From Mytilinidion resinicola (lineage: Eukaryota > Ascomycota > Dothideomycetes > Mytilinidiales > Mytilinidiaceae): a DNA stretch of 64,000 nt. Below, in pieces: positions 11,476 to 23,940 of this stretch; within the stretch, counting starts at the first letter, position 1, and each line of letters starts with the position of its first letter. Both the position numbers and the translations under genes were made by a program. Under the pieces are notes generated by a model. That model was not told the DNA's origin. It worked only from the letters and a program-made list of their open reading frames with translations, and ran no database searches. The stretch spans positions 1-64,000 of the forward strand of contig NW_022985443.1 in assembly GCF_010093595.1 (NCBI RefSeq), given 5' to 3'.

Positions 11476-14400
11476 TATAATATACTTTCCGAACTTTTTA
11501 TCCCCTTTATATTTATAGACCTAAACCCTTCTTTTTTTAAAATATAGTTTAATAAAGCTAATACTTTTTTAATTCTTTTTCTACCCCCTAATACTAGTAC
11601 TATTTTAGCGCTACTATTACTTACTAAATTACTTTTAAATACTAGCTATAGAGTTAGTAGTTATAGACCTAGCTATAGTAGGCTAAATTATAATCTTAAG
11701 CTATTAAAGCGGCGGCGGCTAAAAAAGCTATTATAGAGTGCAGGCCTAGTATTAAACTGTTAGTAATAGAAATAAGGCGTATATAGTTGCGGATAATAGT
11801 ATTACCCTAGTGCTAAGTTTTGCGTTTATAGGTATTTATAGACGTAAAATATAGTATTATAGAATTACCGCTAGAAAGCAAAGGTATATTAGTACTAGCA
11901 GTAGAAGAATAGAGCTAGAAAACGGGAGCGTTAGTGCGGGCGCTTATTTCTTACTTGCCTAGCTGCTAGTGTATACTTTTAGCAGACCTTTAAAGGATAT
12001 ATATCTCCGAACTAACCTTTTACTATATCTAGTTTTTAAATCTATTTAGTATATTAGCTAAAGTTAATTATAAAAGCTATATAACGTATAATCTATATAT
12101 TTTATATAGGGCTAGAAGGTTACTAATATATAAAAGGAACTAGTGCTCTATATAGAGTATATAACTTAGTAAAAATTTAGAATACGGCTAAATATTAAGT
12201 ATAGTTAATTAATTAGAAATTTTAAAAAATTTAGATTATCTAAAACTTTTAGAATACTATAGATAAAGGATAAAAAGTTAGTTAACCGGCCCTTAGTTAT
12301 ATATACTAAATACTAAGGTTATTTCTACTAGCCTTCCAACGGCTTTATATAATATTTTTATAATTACTACTTAGCTATAGATACTTATAACCTTCTTCCT
12401 ATTATAATACTAAAGGGAGATATTTCTATCTTATATTTAGGTAGAGAAAAAGAGAAAAGAAAAAGAAAAAAAAAGAAATAAAGAAACTACCGCGCTCTAA
12501 AAGCAATATATTCTTAGGAATTTAGTATTCCTATTATCCCTTTTTTATAGTAGCTCTGCCCTTTACTTCTATAAATAAGTATATCTATAGTAACCTAACC
12601 TTATTATACTAAACGCGTTTTTAATAAAACTTAATAGTATTTTTAGTATAAAATAGGCCGCTTTTATAAACCTAGGTATCTCTCTAATATAATATATATT
12701 CTTAGCCTAATTTAGTTACTTTTTCCTTTATAATTTTATAAAACTCCTATTTATTATCCGTTTTATTAACTTAGTTAGTTCTAGCGCAGAACTTCTAAAA
12801 ATATAAACGCAAGTAATAATAATACCGTCCGGTATACTGCTTCGCACGCTTTAAGTTTAAAACGCCGCGAATAGTTAATATATACTATTTCTGCGGCTTA
12901 GCATGCTTACTGCTATTATTTTTACTGTTGCCAGGACTATTACTATAATTACCCTTATCCTTATCTTCCCTGCTACTACTAGATATTTTATATAAGTCGC
13001 CTTTACTATTACTATAGCTATTACCTTTATTATTACTATTATAGTTCCTATAATTATATTTTTTAATTAGGTTGCTAATAGAATTATTAAGGTTTTAATT
13101 ATAAACGCTATTACTAGCCTAGTTATACAGTAATTTACTACTATATTAACTATTAAACGCTTAGTTAAAAAAAAGGGGGCGGGTATACTATAGACTTTAG
13201 TTGTTTATTATTTTAAAGGCGGAGGTTATTACTACTATTACTGCTATTGCTATTAATAACTTAACTATTATTATTACTATATTTATTATTACCTAGATTA
13301 TAACTAGTTCTATTATATAGTAATAAAGTACTATAGTTTATAAAAAAAGGGCTATAAAAAAGCTATTATATAAGTTAGGTTATTTTTATTACTTTTAGGG
13401 TTATAAGCCTATAGTACTATCTTTAGCAGAATTATTAGAATTATATTTAATATTATTAGGTTAACTAAGCTAATCGAGCTTCCGCTTATTTAGGGTTAGT
13501 AACGGATTATCTACTATATTCGCCTTATTACAATTACTTTCCTTATTAGCCGGTGGATTATCTACCTTTATTAGCTTAAAATTGCAGTTACTGCAGTATT
13601 TAGTATATACTAAGGCTTTCTTCCTTATTAACTCCTAAATACTTTTAATCGGCAACTATATATATTTTAAGCGCCTGCCTAGACTATAAAGCAGCCGCAG
13701 CACTAATATACTTAGCTAAATAATCTATTTAATTTCCGTTTAGTGCTGTAAATTTAGTATTAGTTTTAGTTTTATAAAATAGATAAAGGAGATCCTTTAG
13801 CTTAGGTAGGTTATTATTATTATTATTACTTTTATCTCTATTACTTATTAGTTGTTAGATAAAACTATTATATTAAAGGCGTAGGGCGTACCTAGCTTAG
13901 GGCCTTTTCTATTAGCTTTGCTTTTCTTAGCTTCTAAGTCTAAATTAGACTAATTATCCTTAATAACTACTAGATATTTTTTATTCTCCCTATCTACAGG
14001 TTCTCTATTAGTATAAGAATTTAAGATTAGGATATTATAATATACCTAAGTAAAGCAACCTTGCCGCTTTTACTATATATATTATCGGCGTAAAAAACCT
14101 CCCCTTTTTAAAGTTGCTGCTTAATCTATTCTTAGATATTATAACAGCGCAACTTTAAAAAGCCGGCTTTTTAGAAGGGTAGGTATAGGAATTAATTATA
14201 TTAAGTGAAATTACTAGAAGTATATAAAAAGGTTAAAAAGTTGCTATTATTACTATTATAATTCTGCAGTTATTGCGCTATTAGAGTTGCTATTACTTTA
14301 TACCTTTTTAGTAGGCCTTAGTTAAGGGAAATATTAGGGTATATAAGGTTCTTTCTTTATATACAGCCTTTTTATATAGTATTAGCCTTTAAAAAACACT

Positions 14401-14772
14401 CTATAATTTTTAGTAAATTAATATATATAATATATATACCTTAGAAGGGCGTAAATTAGTAGATTACTACCTATAATATATAAATTATAAGGGCTTTAGC
14501 TGACCACCTAATTAGCGCCCTTAGGAAGCTGCTATTAAGTTATATTTAACTATCCAGCCTATTATATATAAGCTTTAATACTATTATAATACTAAATCCC
14601 TATTAAAAGGTTAATAGTAAAGTAAATCCTCTGCTTTTATTTATTAGATAAGGGCTAGACTAATATTTTTAGGCCTAGCGTATTACTAATACTATTATAG
14701 CGCCACCTTTTAGAAGGTTAGCAGCAAAAACTAGGTGCTTTATTACTTTTTATATATACTACTATACTTTAT
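11476..14772. other. AT-rich RIP-type DNA, no gene recognised
   Basis: No gene or named element was recognised in 3.3 kb. There is a purine-rich run near 12,440-12,480. At 12,840-13,080 the minus strand carries a broken frame rich in Asn, Ser and Lys that may be part of a lost gag-like or zinc-knuckle protein, but I cannot identify it. Trinucleotide (ATT/ACT) low complexity occurs at 12,910-13,310. Confidence 0.45.
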
Positions 14773-15125
14773 CTATTAGTAGTAATAAGTAGGTAACCTG
14801 CTATAACCCTTTACTCTATATTATTATACTGTTTTTAATATATAAAGACTAGTAGTTATCGGATACTCTATAACTTTATATATACGGTCTATTATATCTA
14901 TTAGTAGTAATAAGTAAGTAGCTTAGAATAACTTCCTATACTATATTAAACGATTTATATTATATCTAATATATAAAAACTAGTAGTTATTAAACGCTCT
15001 ATAACTTTATAGATGCGGTTCTATATTATACCTATTAGTAGTAATAAGTAAATAGCCTATAATAACCTACTGCGCCGTATTAAATAAGTAGTATAGTATT
15101 TAATAGTAGTTATAATATTAGACCC
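14773..15125 (+). repeat. imperfect 125-134-bp tandem repeat, nearly three copies
   Basis: CTATTAGTAGTAATAAGTA recurs at 14773, 14898 and 15032, each time followed by similar sequence including ACTAGTAGTTAT and CTCTATAACTTTATA. The third copy is partial. Differences are mostly transitions, so the array was made before RIP. Confidence 0.8.
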
Positions 15126-17335
15126 TTTATAGAGCTCTAGTGCTATAACTAGGGGTAGTAATAGGCTAATAGCTTATAAAGGTAATAGCTACTGTTTTAG
15201 TATATATATATGCGCTCTGCTATTAATATTCTTTTAAGCTTAAAAAGCGCTCCTTATATATCTATTAAAAGGGGCAGTTTCTATATATATACTCCTTTTA
15301 CTATATTTAGTAAATAGAAAAGCTATATATATTTCTAGATAATACTTTTAGAAAAAACTATTACTAAGTTACTGTACCGGATTTAGTAAGTATATATACC
15401 TAGAATTTAAAGGCGTTTTTTATAGTTAGGAATTCCTATATATACTATTCTAAACCCTTATATATATCTAAGAAAAACCCCCTATAGAGTTATTATTACC
15501 GCTAAATACTTATTTCTTCCTATTTTTAGCGTGCCGGCGGGTTTAACTTTAGGTAAATATAATATTAGTGGACTACAGCCTATTAGAATTCCTAATAGTA
15601 AATTACTTAGTTATAGAGTATATTAGTAGAAGTAGAGGAGTACTATTACTATATATACGCCTAGTTGTAATATTAGGGAGCTATAATAGTAGACTAATAT
15701 ATATATTTTATATATACGCTTAATAAAAAGCTGTGCTAATTTCGCTAAAAACCTTATTAGAAGGTTAGCAGCAACTTAAATTTCCTATTCTTATTTATTA
15801 GGTAAAAGGCGGTGCTAATATTTCTGCTACTAATCTAATATATACTAGTAGAGTTAGGCCTTCTAAGCCTAGTATATTTTATCTTCGCGCCTAATAGTAA
15901 AACTACCTATTAATCCGTTAATATATAAAGATTACTTTAAGGGTTGCTATCTATATAAACCTGCAGTATTTAAATTCTAGTAATACTTTTCTCTTAGTTT
16001 TCTATAAGTTGTAATTCTATATAATTACTAATTTTTAGTAATACTAAGCTTAGACTAATTAGAATAAAATAGAGAATAAATAGTAAAAGTAGAGTAAGGT
16101 AAAAAAAACACGCGTTATAAAACTACCCGACTCTATATAGTCTAGGGGGTATTATTCTTAGCTATATTATTTCTAGTACTGCTAAGGTTATACTATATAT
16201 AGTAAGCGAAACGTTCTAGAGAACTATATAATACTTATTAAACGTTTTTTATAAGGTAGGCTCTGCTCTAGTAAGTAGAGGCCCTTTATAGTTATACTAA
16301 TAATCTATTACGCTTACTAATATTATAAATATACGCGGGCTATATATATATATATATATATTGTTTTAGAAAATCTAGAGTAATATTTATTTACTAATTT
16401 AGTAGTATCTAGCCCTATATAGGTCTAGCAACGGACTAATTATAGCCTATAAAGTAGCTAGAGCTAATAAGCTATAGAATACAGCAACTCCAGGGCTAAT
16501 AGTATATAGCCTATCCGGTATAAATAATATCTATATAATTAAGTACGGCTGCTAGCTAAAATTAAAATAAAATATAGCTAGAAGCTATTTAGAAATATAA
16601 GAAAGCTTATAGTACTAAAAGGACTAGGTAATATTGCTTTAGAATAAAAACTTTTAAGAAAATAAAGCGGGCAGCCGTGCTAATATAGCGGTTCCTATAG
16701 ATTCTATAGATTAGCAGCTGCAAATACTAGCTTCTAGAGGTAAAGAAATAGCCTAAGTATAGAGGAAACGCCTTTAAATATTATAAATACCTATATACCT
16801 AAATAGAAGTCTTCTAGATTAAATAGCAGAAAAAATAAATAGCTATTATAATTCTAGTAGTAAAAGTAGGAAACAGACGTTTTATTTATTATAATAAAGA
16901 GAATATAAGAAAGGAATTTGCTATTAGGGTGCCTAAAAGGCGCTGCGCTACTATTAGTCTAAAATATAGAAATTAAGGGAAGTAGGCAGGGCTTATATAT
17001 AGACGGGCGTAAATAGGTGCATAAAAATACCTTATAGGCGGGGCGAAGGGGCTAATTAAAGCGAATTAGAAGGAGGCGCGGTGCTAAAAAAAAGAGAAAA
17101 TAAAAAAGAAAAGGTAAAAATAGTAAGGAAATAACGCTTTTATAGAATAAAGTTAAAGTATAGGCTAGAGTAAAGCGGTAAGTTAGTAAGTAAGGGTGCG
17201 TTGCCTGCAAAGGAAGTATTAGTTTCCTAATATAGTTCTACTATTATAGTTATTCCTTAATAGATTTTTACTATTAAGTAGCTATAAGCCTTATAGCTTA
17301 TTTTTATTAGTAATTAAATAAACCTTTATATTAGA
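15126..17335. other. AT-rich RIP-type DNA, no gene recognised
   Basis: No gene was recognised. It includes an uninterrupted TA dinucleotide run at 16341-16362. A slightly more GC-rich part at 16,950-17,110 has broken frames with many Arg, Gly and Lys codons and may be old coding sequence. Confidence 0.45.
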
Positions 17336-17625
17336 TAATATACTCTATAAGTAAGCAGGCTACCTAAGTAAGTAGGCCACTCTATTACTAAAATATAATA
17401 TAAAATATAAATTGCTCTATAATACTAATAGATATTAACTTAATATAACTTACAGTTTAATTTATAATAATTTCCTTATTTTTTTAATATATATAAGCGT
17501 TGTATTCTATTTTACTACAGCGCCTATAGCGCGCTTACTACTATATATTTCCACCCGGACGCCTTCTATTTTAACGTATTTCGCCCTTAATTTATTTATT
17601 AGCTTTCTTTTAAGCAATTATTTTA

Positions 17626-18123
17626 GGGGACTACTAATTATACACCCTCTAATTCCTAAATATATACCCCTTTTTTACTATATATATACCTTTTCCCCCT
17701 TCTATTGCTTTACTACCTTCTAATTAGCTTAGAGGGCTGCTCTGTAGCCTCTAATTTGCTCGCTTAACTTACTTATTAATTCCGAATACTTTCTCTAAAT
17801 ACGGCTATATATAATATAAGCAATTATATTATACTAATTTATATAGCCTTATATACGAGCTTATATATAAGCTTATATATAGCTTTATATATAGTATTAT
17901 ATATAGCCTTATATATAGTATTATATATAGCTTTATATATAAGCTTATATACGGCCTTATATATAGTATTATATATAGAAAAACGTAAAAGTAAATACCT
18001 AGAGGAAGCTCTAAGCTCTTTAAGCTAATTAGAAGGTAGTAAAGCGCTAAAAGAAGGGGGTGTATATAGAGTAAAAAGGGGGTGTACGTCTAGGAATTAG
18101 AGGGTGTACGATTAGTAGTCCCT
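17626..18123. mobile_element. foldback (MITE-like) element with 8-bp target duplication
   Basis: The ends are long inverted repeats of about 120 bp. The left arm begins GGGGACTACTAATTATACAC and the right arm is its complement with a few transitions, ending GTACGATTAGTAGTCCCT. The centre (17,830-17,990) is made of TATATA-based short repeats. The flanks are identical 8-mers, TTATTTTA at 17618-17625 and 18124-18131, which points to the hAT superfamily. It has no coding capacity, so it needs a transposase in trans. It inserted into the outer pogo-like element. Confidence 0.75.
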
Positions 18124-18932
18124 TTATTTTAGAGCCTTATACCTTTATTAGAACTTTTTACCTCTAAATTCGCTTTTTTTTACGCTCTTTACGCTTTATA
18201 GCGGCCTTATTTACTTTTTAAAGGCTTATAACCTAATCGCGTAATAATATAGCCCTATATACCTATACTTTAGCGCCTTTAATAAGTAAATTAAGTAACT
18301 TAAAAATCGTAGTAGAAAAGCTATTTTAATATATTTAAATGCGATTATAAATTAATACTAATTAAAAGCCTAGCTTAAAAGTATTACTTAGTGTTTTTAA
18401 TTCCTATTAAGCTTTTATAGCGGCAGGTAACGGTATATAAAGTATAATATTAAGCTTTAAAAGTACTGCCTTTAAATTAAGCGGTATAAGGCTAGTGCCT
18501 TAAAAGCTTATATAGATATTACTTTTTATAAATAAGTTATTAAATACTGCTTTAAAAGCTAGTAGGAACTCGAGCTTTATAATATAGTTAATATAGTTAT
18601 ATACTAGATCCTTAATTTAGCAACCGTACGCTTTTTTTAACAGCGCAAAACAGCCTATATTAAGCAGCTATAATAGATATAAAACGTGCGGCGGTATATA
18701 TAGTATAATAATATTATTCTTCTTATAAAGCTCTTTAAATTTAAGCAAGTTATAGCTTTTATAGCCGTCTAAAATAAGCAGGCAATATATACCTATAGTG
18801 CGGTCCTTTATATATATATTAAAATATTATAGCTATATAATACTAAGCTTATTTATTATTTAGCTATTATTACTTACTGCTATAGCCTAGTCTAGTAGTA
18901 TATTACTGCCCTTATACTATATAGAAAGATAG

Positions 18933-20779
18933 TAACGTATTCTATAAATAAGCCGTCTACCTAAGTAAGCTGTCTACTTTATTACGAAAATATAACGCGT
19001 TAACTTCTAACTACTATACGTCGACAATATAACGTGTAATTAATATAAAATAAAGGTCGAATATATATAGCTATCGCAGCAATTAATCGGCAGCAATTTA
19101 TAAGCGAACGGCGCGCTATTATAATATATAACGTCCCTAGAAGCACACTTTAAAATCGACGCGCTGGAATAACCCCACAACGCGATTTTAAGCCTAATTC
19201 GAAAAAGCTTTTAAAGCTAAAGAAATTAGTTATTACTTAATATATACTCGACCTAAATTTATAAGAATTTTAGCCTAGCTTATATACTATATAAGAAATA
19301 GCTAACAAATTGCTTACTAAGCGCGCCGCCGGCTAAGTTAGCAAGAACTGGCTAGAAAACTTTATTAAGCAAATACCTAAGCTTAAAATATAATTTAATT
19401 AAAAATACAACTATTAAAAAGCTTTATATAAGGATCTAAAAGCTATTAGTAATTAGTTTAAGCTTATACGCAATATAAAAGCAAAGTATAGTATTCTAGA
19501 TAAAAATATATATAACTTTAATAAAGCCGGCTTCTAAATAGGTGTTATTTTAACGGGCGTAGTTATAACAGGCTTTAAGCGCCGTAATCGTCCAAAATCT
19601 ATACAGCTAGGTAATCGCGAATAGATAATAATAATCTAAGGTATTAATACCTATAGATAGGCTATTCCACTATTTATTATCTTTACAGGTATATACCACC
19701 TTTCTATATAGTATAAGGGTAATAATATACTACTAGATTAGGTTATAGCAGTAAGCAATAATAGCTGGACAATAAATAAGCTTAGTATTACCTAGCTATA
19801 CTATTTTAATGCGTATATAAAAGATCGCATAATAGGCACGCACTAGCTGCTAATTATTAATAGCTATAAGAGCTATATCTCGCTCGAATTCCAATAGATT
19901 TATAAAGAGAATAATATTATTACTTTCTATATACCAGCGCATTTATTGCACCTACTATAGCCGCTTAATATTAGCTACTTTACGCTAATAAAAAAGGCGT
20001 ATAGGCGCTAAATTAAGAACTTAGTACGCTACTATATTAATTATATTACTAAGCTAAAGTTCTTGCCAGTATTTAAAGCAGCTTTCTATAGCTTAATTAT
20101 AAAAAGCAATATTTACGCAGGCTTTTAAGGCGCAGGCCTTATACTACTTAATCTAGAAGCAGTGCTATTAAAGCTTAATATTAGGCTCCGTATACTATCG
20201 CCTCCGCCTGCCGCCGTGGAGGCTCTATAGGAATTAAAAACACTAAGCAATACTTTTAAGCTAGGCTCTTAATTAGCTTTAATTTATAAGCGCATTTAAA
20301 TATATTAAAATAGCTCGCCTATAGCTATTTTTAACTTACTTAATAGCCGTTTTAAAGGTGCTAAAAGTATAATATATTAAGCTGCGCTACTGCGCGATAC
20401 TATTACCAGCCTTTAAAAGGTAAATAAAGCCGCTATAAAGCGCAAGGCGCGCAAAAAAAAGCGTATTTAAAGGAAAGGAACTCTAATAATAGAAGCAGGC
20501 TTTAAAATAGCTGCTTAATAGCTTAAAAAGAACGCTTAAAGTAAAAAGTAGTAAGGTAGAGCAGGCTCTAATAAAATCGTGCAGCGCTATAGGCGCTGCG
20601 GCGAGTTAGGGTATAATATTTATACGTGTAAAAACGATGTAGAGGTTGCTATAGATTAGGCTATAAATTATATATAGTTAATATCTATTAGCGTTATAGA
20701 GCAATTAACGTTTAAGGCAGGTTTTTATAATAAAGTAGACGGCTTACTTAGGTAGACAGCTCGCTTATAGAATACGTTA
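18933..20779 (+). mobile_element. inner pogo/Fot1-like DNA transposon
   Basis: Inverted repeats of about 50 bp bound the element. TAACGTATTCTATAA with a GTCTACCTAAGTAAGC core opens it, and the complement ending GAATACGTTA closes it. The terminal TA fits the TA target duplication of pogo/Tc1-type elements. It is 1.85 kb long and encodes one RIP-broken transposase on the plus strand. The TIR core (ACCTAAGTAAG) is shared with the outer element, so the two belong to one family and the later copy jumped into the older one. Confidence 0.85.
19180..20680 (+). pseudogene. inner pogo-like transposase, RIP-degraded
   Basis: The plus-strand frame reads ANKLLTKRAAG, VSKNWLENFIKQIPKLK, KYSILDKNIYNFNKAGF (first catalytic Asp region), LLIINSYKSYISLEF (second Asp region; LDGHxSH is usual) and FYIPAHLLHLLQPLN-like sequence with stops at Gln. 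It then reads LIKKAYRR and ends in a CCHC knuckle CGELGYNIYTC with a CKNDVE end. The order HTH_psq/CENP-B, DDE_1, zinc knuckle is that of Fot1-type transposases. About a dozen stops and changed catalytic residues show it is dead. Confidence 0.85.
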
Positions 20780-21540
20780 CTTACCTATAAAAATAATAAA
20801 CGGCGGGATTACCTACCTATAAGCGTTAATAGCCTTAATTATAGTAGCCTACTTATAATTGCCTAGTTATATAGCTTTTAGTTAATTTTATTTTTTAGAG
20901 CTTATAATAACTACTTCTATTAAAATAACACCTATCTAGAAGCCGGTTTTATTAAAGTTATAGAAGTTATTATCTATAATACTATACTTTACCTTTATAT
21001 TATATATAAGCTTAAACTATAGCGTAATAATCCTTAGATTTTTATATAGAGCTTTCTAGCAGTTATATTTTTAATTAAACCGTGTTTAAAGCTTATTAGT
21101 CCGCTTAATAAAGCTATATAGCTAATTCTTGCTAACCTAGCCAGCACCGCGCTTATCTAGCAGCTTATTAGCTATATTTTATATAGCGCTTAACTATAGT
21201 ATAAATCCTTTTAAATTTAGGTTAATTATATATTAAATAATAACTAATTCCTTTAGCTTTATAAGCTTCTTTAAATTAGGCTCGCAATTATATTAGGAGG
21301 TTATTCTAGCGTATTGTTATTAAAGCGTGCTTCTAGGGACTTTAAAAGTTGTTATAGCTTATTATTTACTTTAAATTTAGTTTTTATTAATTACTAAAAT
21401 AGCTAGGTATATTAGGCCTTTGCTTTAGACTAGTTGCGTATTATATTATTAAGGTATAATAGTTAAAAGTTAATAGAGCGCGTTTTAGTAATAGAATAGC
21501 CTACTTACTTAAGTAGCCCGCTTACTTATAGAGTATATTA

Positions 21541-21882
21541 GGTAAATATATATTTTTTTTTAGGAAATATATTTAGGGTTTTACTAGGCTAGGTATCTAT
21601 TTAAATATTTACTATACTACTTAGTACTAGCCTTAGTACTACTATACTACTAGCTTTAGTACTACTTTTACTTACTATAGTACTACTAGCTATATAGCTA
21701 TAGTACTACTTTTATTCTAAAAAGTATAGTATTTTCCTACTTTAAATAGTACTATTTTTAGGTATAATATTATAAAGTATACTGCTTTTTTCTATACTAT
21801 ATATTTAGCTTATTTTTTAGTACCTATATTTTTTTTTATTCCTAAATTAAAAATATAGGTAATAAAAAAGGATTTTTTTTAT
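21541..21882. other. AT-rich spacer with degenerate AGTACTACT repeats
   Basis: Between 21,600 and 21,720 short variants of AGTACTACT/CTAGTACTAC recur without strict period. They resemble RIP-mutated units of the minisatellite that starts at 22.5 kb. No gene is seen. Confidence 0.4.
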
Positions 21883-22325
21883 AGCTAGTACTATATATAT
21901 AACCTTTTTTTACTATTTATACAATGCCTTTTTACTATTCGTATAACCCCCCCCTTTATAATCCCTTTACCGCATTCTAATTAGCTTAGAGTAATACGCT
22001 AGAGCTCCGGGCATTTACCTATATATTATATAAGGCTATATATAAAGCTGTATATAAGCCTATATATAAGGCTATATAAAATAAAAAGGCTATATAGCCT
22101 TTCTATTTTACGGCTTATTTTTCTATTTTATATAGCCTTATATACGGGCTTATATACGGCCTTGCGTATAGCCTTATATAATATATAGGTAAATACCTAG
22201 AGCTCCGGCGTATTACTTTAAGCTAATTAAAACGCGGTAAAAAGGTTATAGAGGGGAAAAGTTATATAAATAGTAAAAAGGTATTATATAAATAGCAAAA
22301 AGAGGTTATATATATAGTACTAGCC
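21883..22325. mobile_element. second foldback (MITE-like) element, 8-bp flanking repeats
   Basis: Two arms of roughly 170 bp are inverted copies. The left runs from AGCTAGTACTATATATATAA through ATTAGCTTAGAGTAATACGC and GAGCTC to TTATATAAGGC. The right repeats the same blocks in reverse order and complement, ending ATAGTACTAGCC. The centre is a TATATAAGGC-type palindromic core. TTTTTTAT is found on both sides (21875-21882 and 22326-22333), which suits an 8-bp hAT-type duplication, although the T-run makes this weaker than for the first element. No coding sequence. Confidence 0.7.
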
Positions 22326-22546
22326 TTTTTTATACTATAGTAAAATCCTAGGTTTAATTTCTAGTAAAGTTACTTTTTTTTTTTTTTTTTTTTTTTTTAT
22401 TACTATAGCTAGTACTATAGCTAGTATATATATTCTATAGTATATAAACTTTTACTAAAAGCTAAAAAACTATAGTAAAGGTTAATATACTATAAAATAT
22501 ATATATTTTCCTACTATTTTCTAATATTTTTTAACGCTGTTTAGCT

Positions 22547-23503
22547 AGCTATAGCTAGTATTATAAGCAGTACTATAGCTAGTATTGCGAGCAGCACTAT
22601 AGCCGGCACTATAACTAGCATCGCAAGTAGCATTATAAGCAGCGCCTTGGCCAGCATCCAGGCAGCGCCGTAAGGAGCTTTGCGAGCAGCACCGCGAGCA
22701 GCACTGTAGCCAGCGCCGCAGTAGCATTGCAAGCAGCACCGTGGCCAGTGCTGCAGCAGTATTGCGAGCAGTACTGTGGCCAGCGCCGTAGCAGCATCGC
22801 GAGCAGCACTGTAGCCAGCGCCGTAGCAGCATCGCGAGCAGCACTGTAGCCAGCGCCGCAGCAGCATTGCGAGCAGCACCGTAGCCAGCACCGTAGCCAG
22901 CACGTAGCTAGCACTGTGGCCAGCATCGCGAGCAGTATTACGAGCAGCACTATAGCCAGCGCCGCAGCAGCATTGCGAGCAGCACCGTGGCCAGCGCCGC
23001 AGCAGCATTGCAAGCAGCACTGTAGCCAGCACCGTAGCCAGCATCGCGAGCAGCATTACGAGCAGCACTATAGCCAGCGCCGCAGCAGCATTGCAAGCAG
23101 CACCGTGGCCAGCGCCGTAGCAGCATCGCGAGCAGCACCGTAGCCAGCATCGCGAGCAGCACTGTAGCCAGCGCCGCAGCAGCATTATAAGCAGCACCGT
23201 GGCCAGCGCCGTAGCAGCATCGCGAGCAGCACCGTAGCCAGCATCGCAAGCAGCACTGTGGCCAACATCGCGAGCAGCACTGTAGCCGGCACCGTAGCCA
23301 GCACCGTAGCCAGCACCGTAGCCAGCACCGTAGCCAGCACCGTAGCCAGCACCGTAGCCAGCACCGTAGCCAGCATCGCGAGCAGCACCGTAGCCGGCAC
23401 CGTAGCCAGCACCGTAGCCAGCACCGTGGCCAGCATCGCGAGCAGCATTACAAGCAGCATCGTAACCAGCGCCGTAGCCAGCGCTGCAGCAGCATCACGA
23501 GCG
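22547..23503. repeat. GC-rich 12-bp minisatellite at the edge of the AT-rich block
   Basis: The array is built of 12-bp units such as GTAGCCAGCACC, GCGAGCAGCACC and GCAGCAGCATTG, often grouped in 24- or 36-bp superunits. About eight identical CGTAGCCAGCAC units stand in a row near 23,285-23,375. Because 12 is a multiple of three, several frames stay open on both strands for 70-218 codons. The frames are repeats of four residues (for example A-S-T-V) and are not treated as genes. The left 100 bp show the same units with C to T and G to A changes (AGCTATAGCTAGTATTATAA), a sign that RIP reached into the array. Confidence 0.9.
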
Positions 23504-23940
23504 CTTTAGAGGCGCGCAGTATTTAGTGGTGGTAGGGGGCAGCAAAGCATTAAGTATTTTTTATCGCGAGGGGCTGCAGCGCGCGTGCGCGCGCGGGGGC
23601 CAGGCAGGCTGCTGAAAATTTTACCTGCCCAAAACTTTGCCGCGCCCGCATCGCAACAACCACATGTCGCATGGCTAATCCGAGACAATATTTGGACTCG
23701 GCGCGATAGGGCGCACACATGCATACCAATATTCAACATTATTCTGCACGGGAATGCCGGGGAAAGAGGCCCCGGGAAAGAGGCCCCCATGGTTGCCTTA
23801 CTCGGTTAGCATGGCTTTGGGCTAAACCTAATGCGCCGAGAAAGAGGCCTCTTTCCTCGCATCCTATAGGTTAGGCTAAAGCTGGAAGTTTATATAGTCT
23901 GATAATGCCTAACTCTGGTATAATTAGCGCTATAGATTTA
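23504..23940. other. intergenic DNA with GAAAGAGGCC repeats
   Basis: This is GC-balanced sequence between the minisatellite and the reductase remnant. GGGAAAGAGGCCCC occurs in two near copies at 23,759-23,790 and a third, GAGAAAGAGGCC, at 23,838. Small overlapping ORFs on both strands (23,506-23,809) resemble no family I know. Confidence 0.4.

Larger units (their letters stand above)
18150..21450 (-). pseudogene. outer pogo-like transposase, split and RIP-degraded
   Basis: On the minus strand the first part reads ANKLLDKRGAG, then KYSIIDNNFYNFNKTGF (about 21,350-20,850). After the inner element the protein resumes with ILPPHVLYLLQLLNVGCF and LKKAYGCQIKDLV (about 18,800-18,600), then TLSNTFKLGF and a basic tail KRKERKKKRI. 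This is the CENP-B-like DNA-binding domain plus DDE_1 nuclease order of Fot1/pogo transposases. Stops replace Gln codons throughout. It cannot make an active enzyme. Confidence 0.75.
17336..21540 (-). mobile_element. outer pogo/Fot1-like DNA transposon, interrupted
   Basis: Inverted repeats of about 60 bp close this region. TAATATACTCTATAAGTAAG starts at 17336 and its near-perfect complement ends at 21540, with the core (A/C)GGCTAC(C/T)TAAGTAAGTAGG. Removing the foldback element (17626-18123) and the inner pogo element (18933-20779) leaves about 1.86 kb. That is close to the size of the inner element and normal for Fot1-like transposons. The transposase runs on the minus strand, with its N-terminal half at about 21,400-20,790 and its C-terminal half at about 18,900-18,150. 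This fits insertion of the inner element into the middle of the gene. Confidence 0.8.

Noticed and set aside
22541..23460. Overlapping ORFs of 75-218 codons on both strands
   Set aside because: They follow from a 12-bp repeat unit that keeps frames open. The peptides are four-residue repeats in several frames at once, with no promoter, no family and no codon preference.
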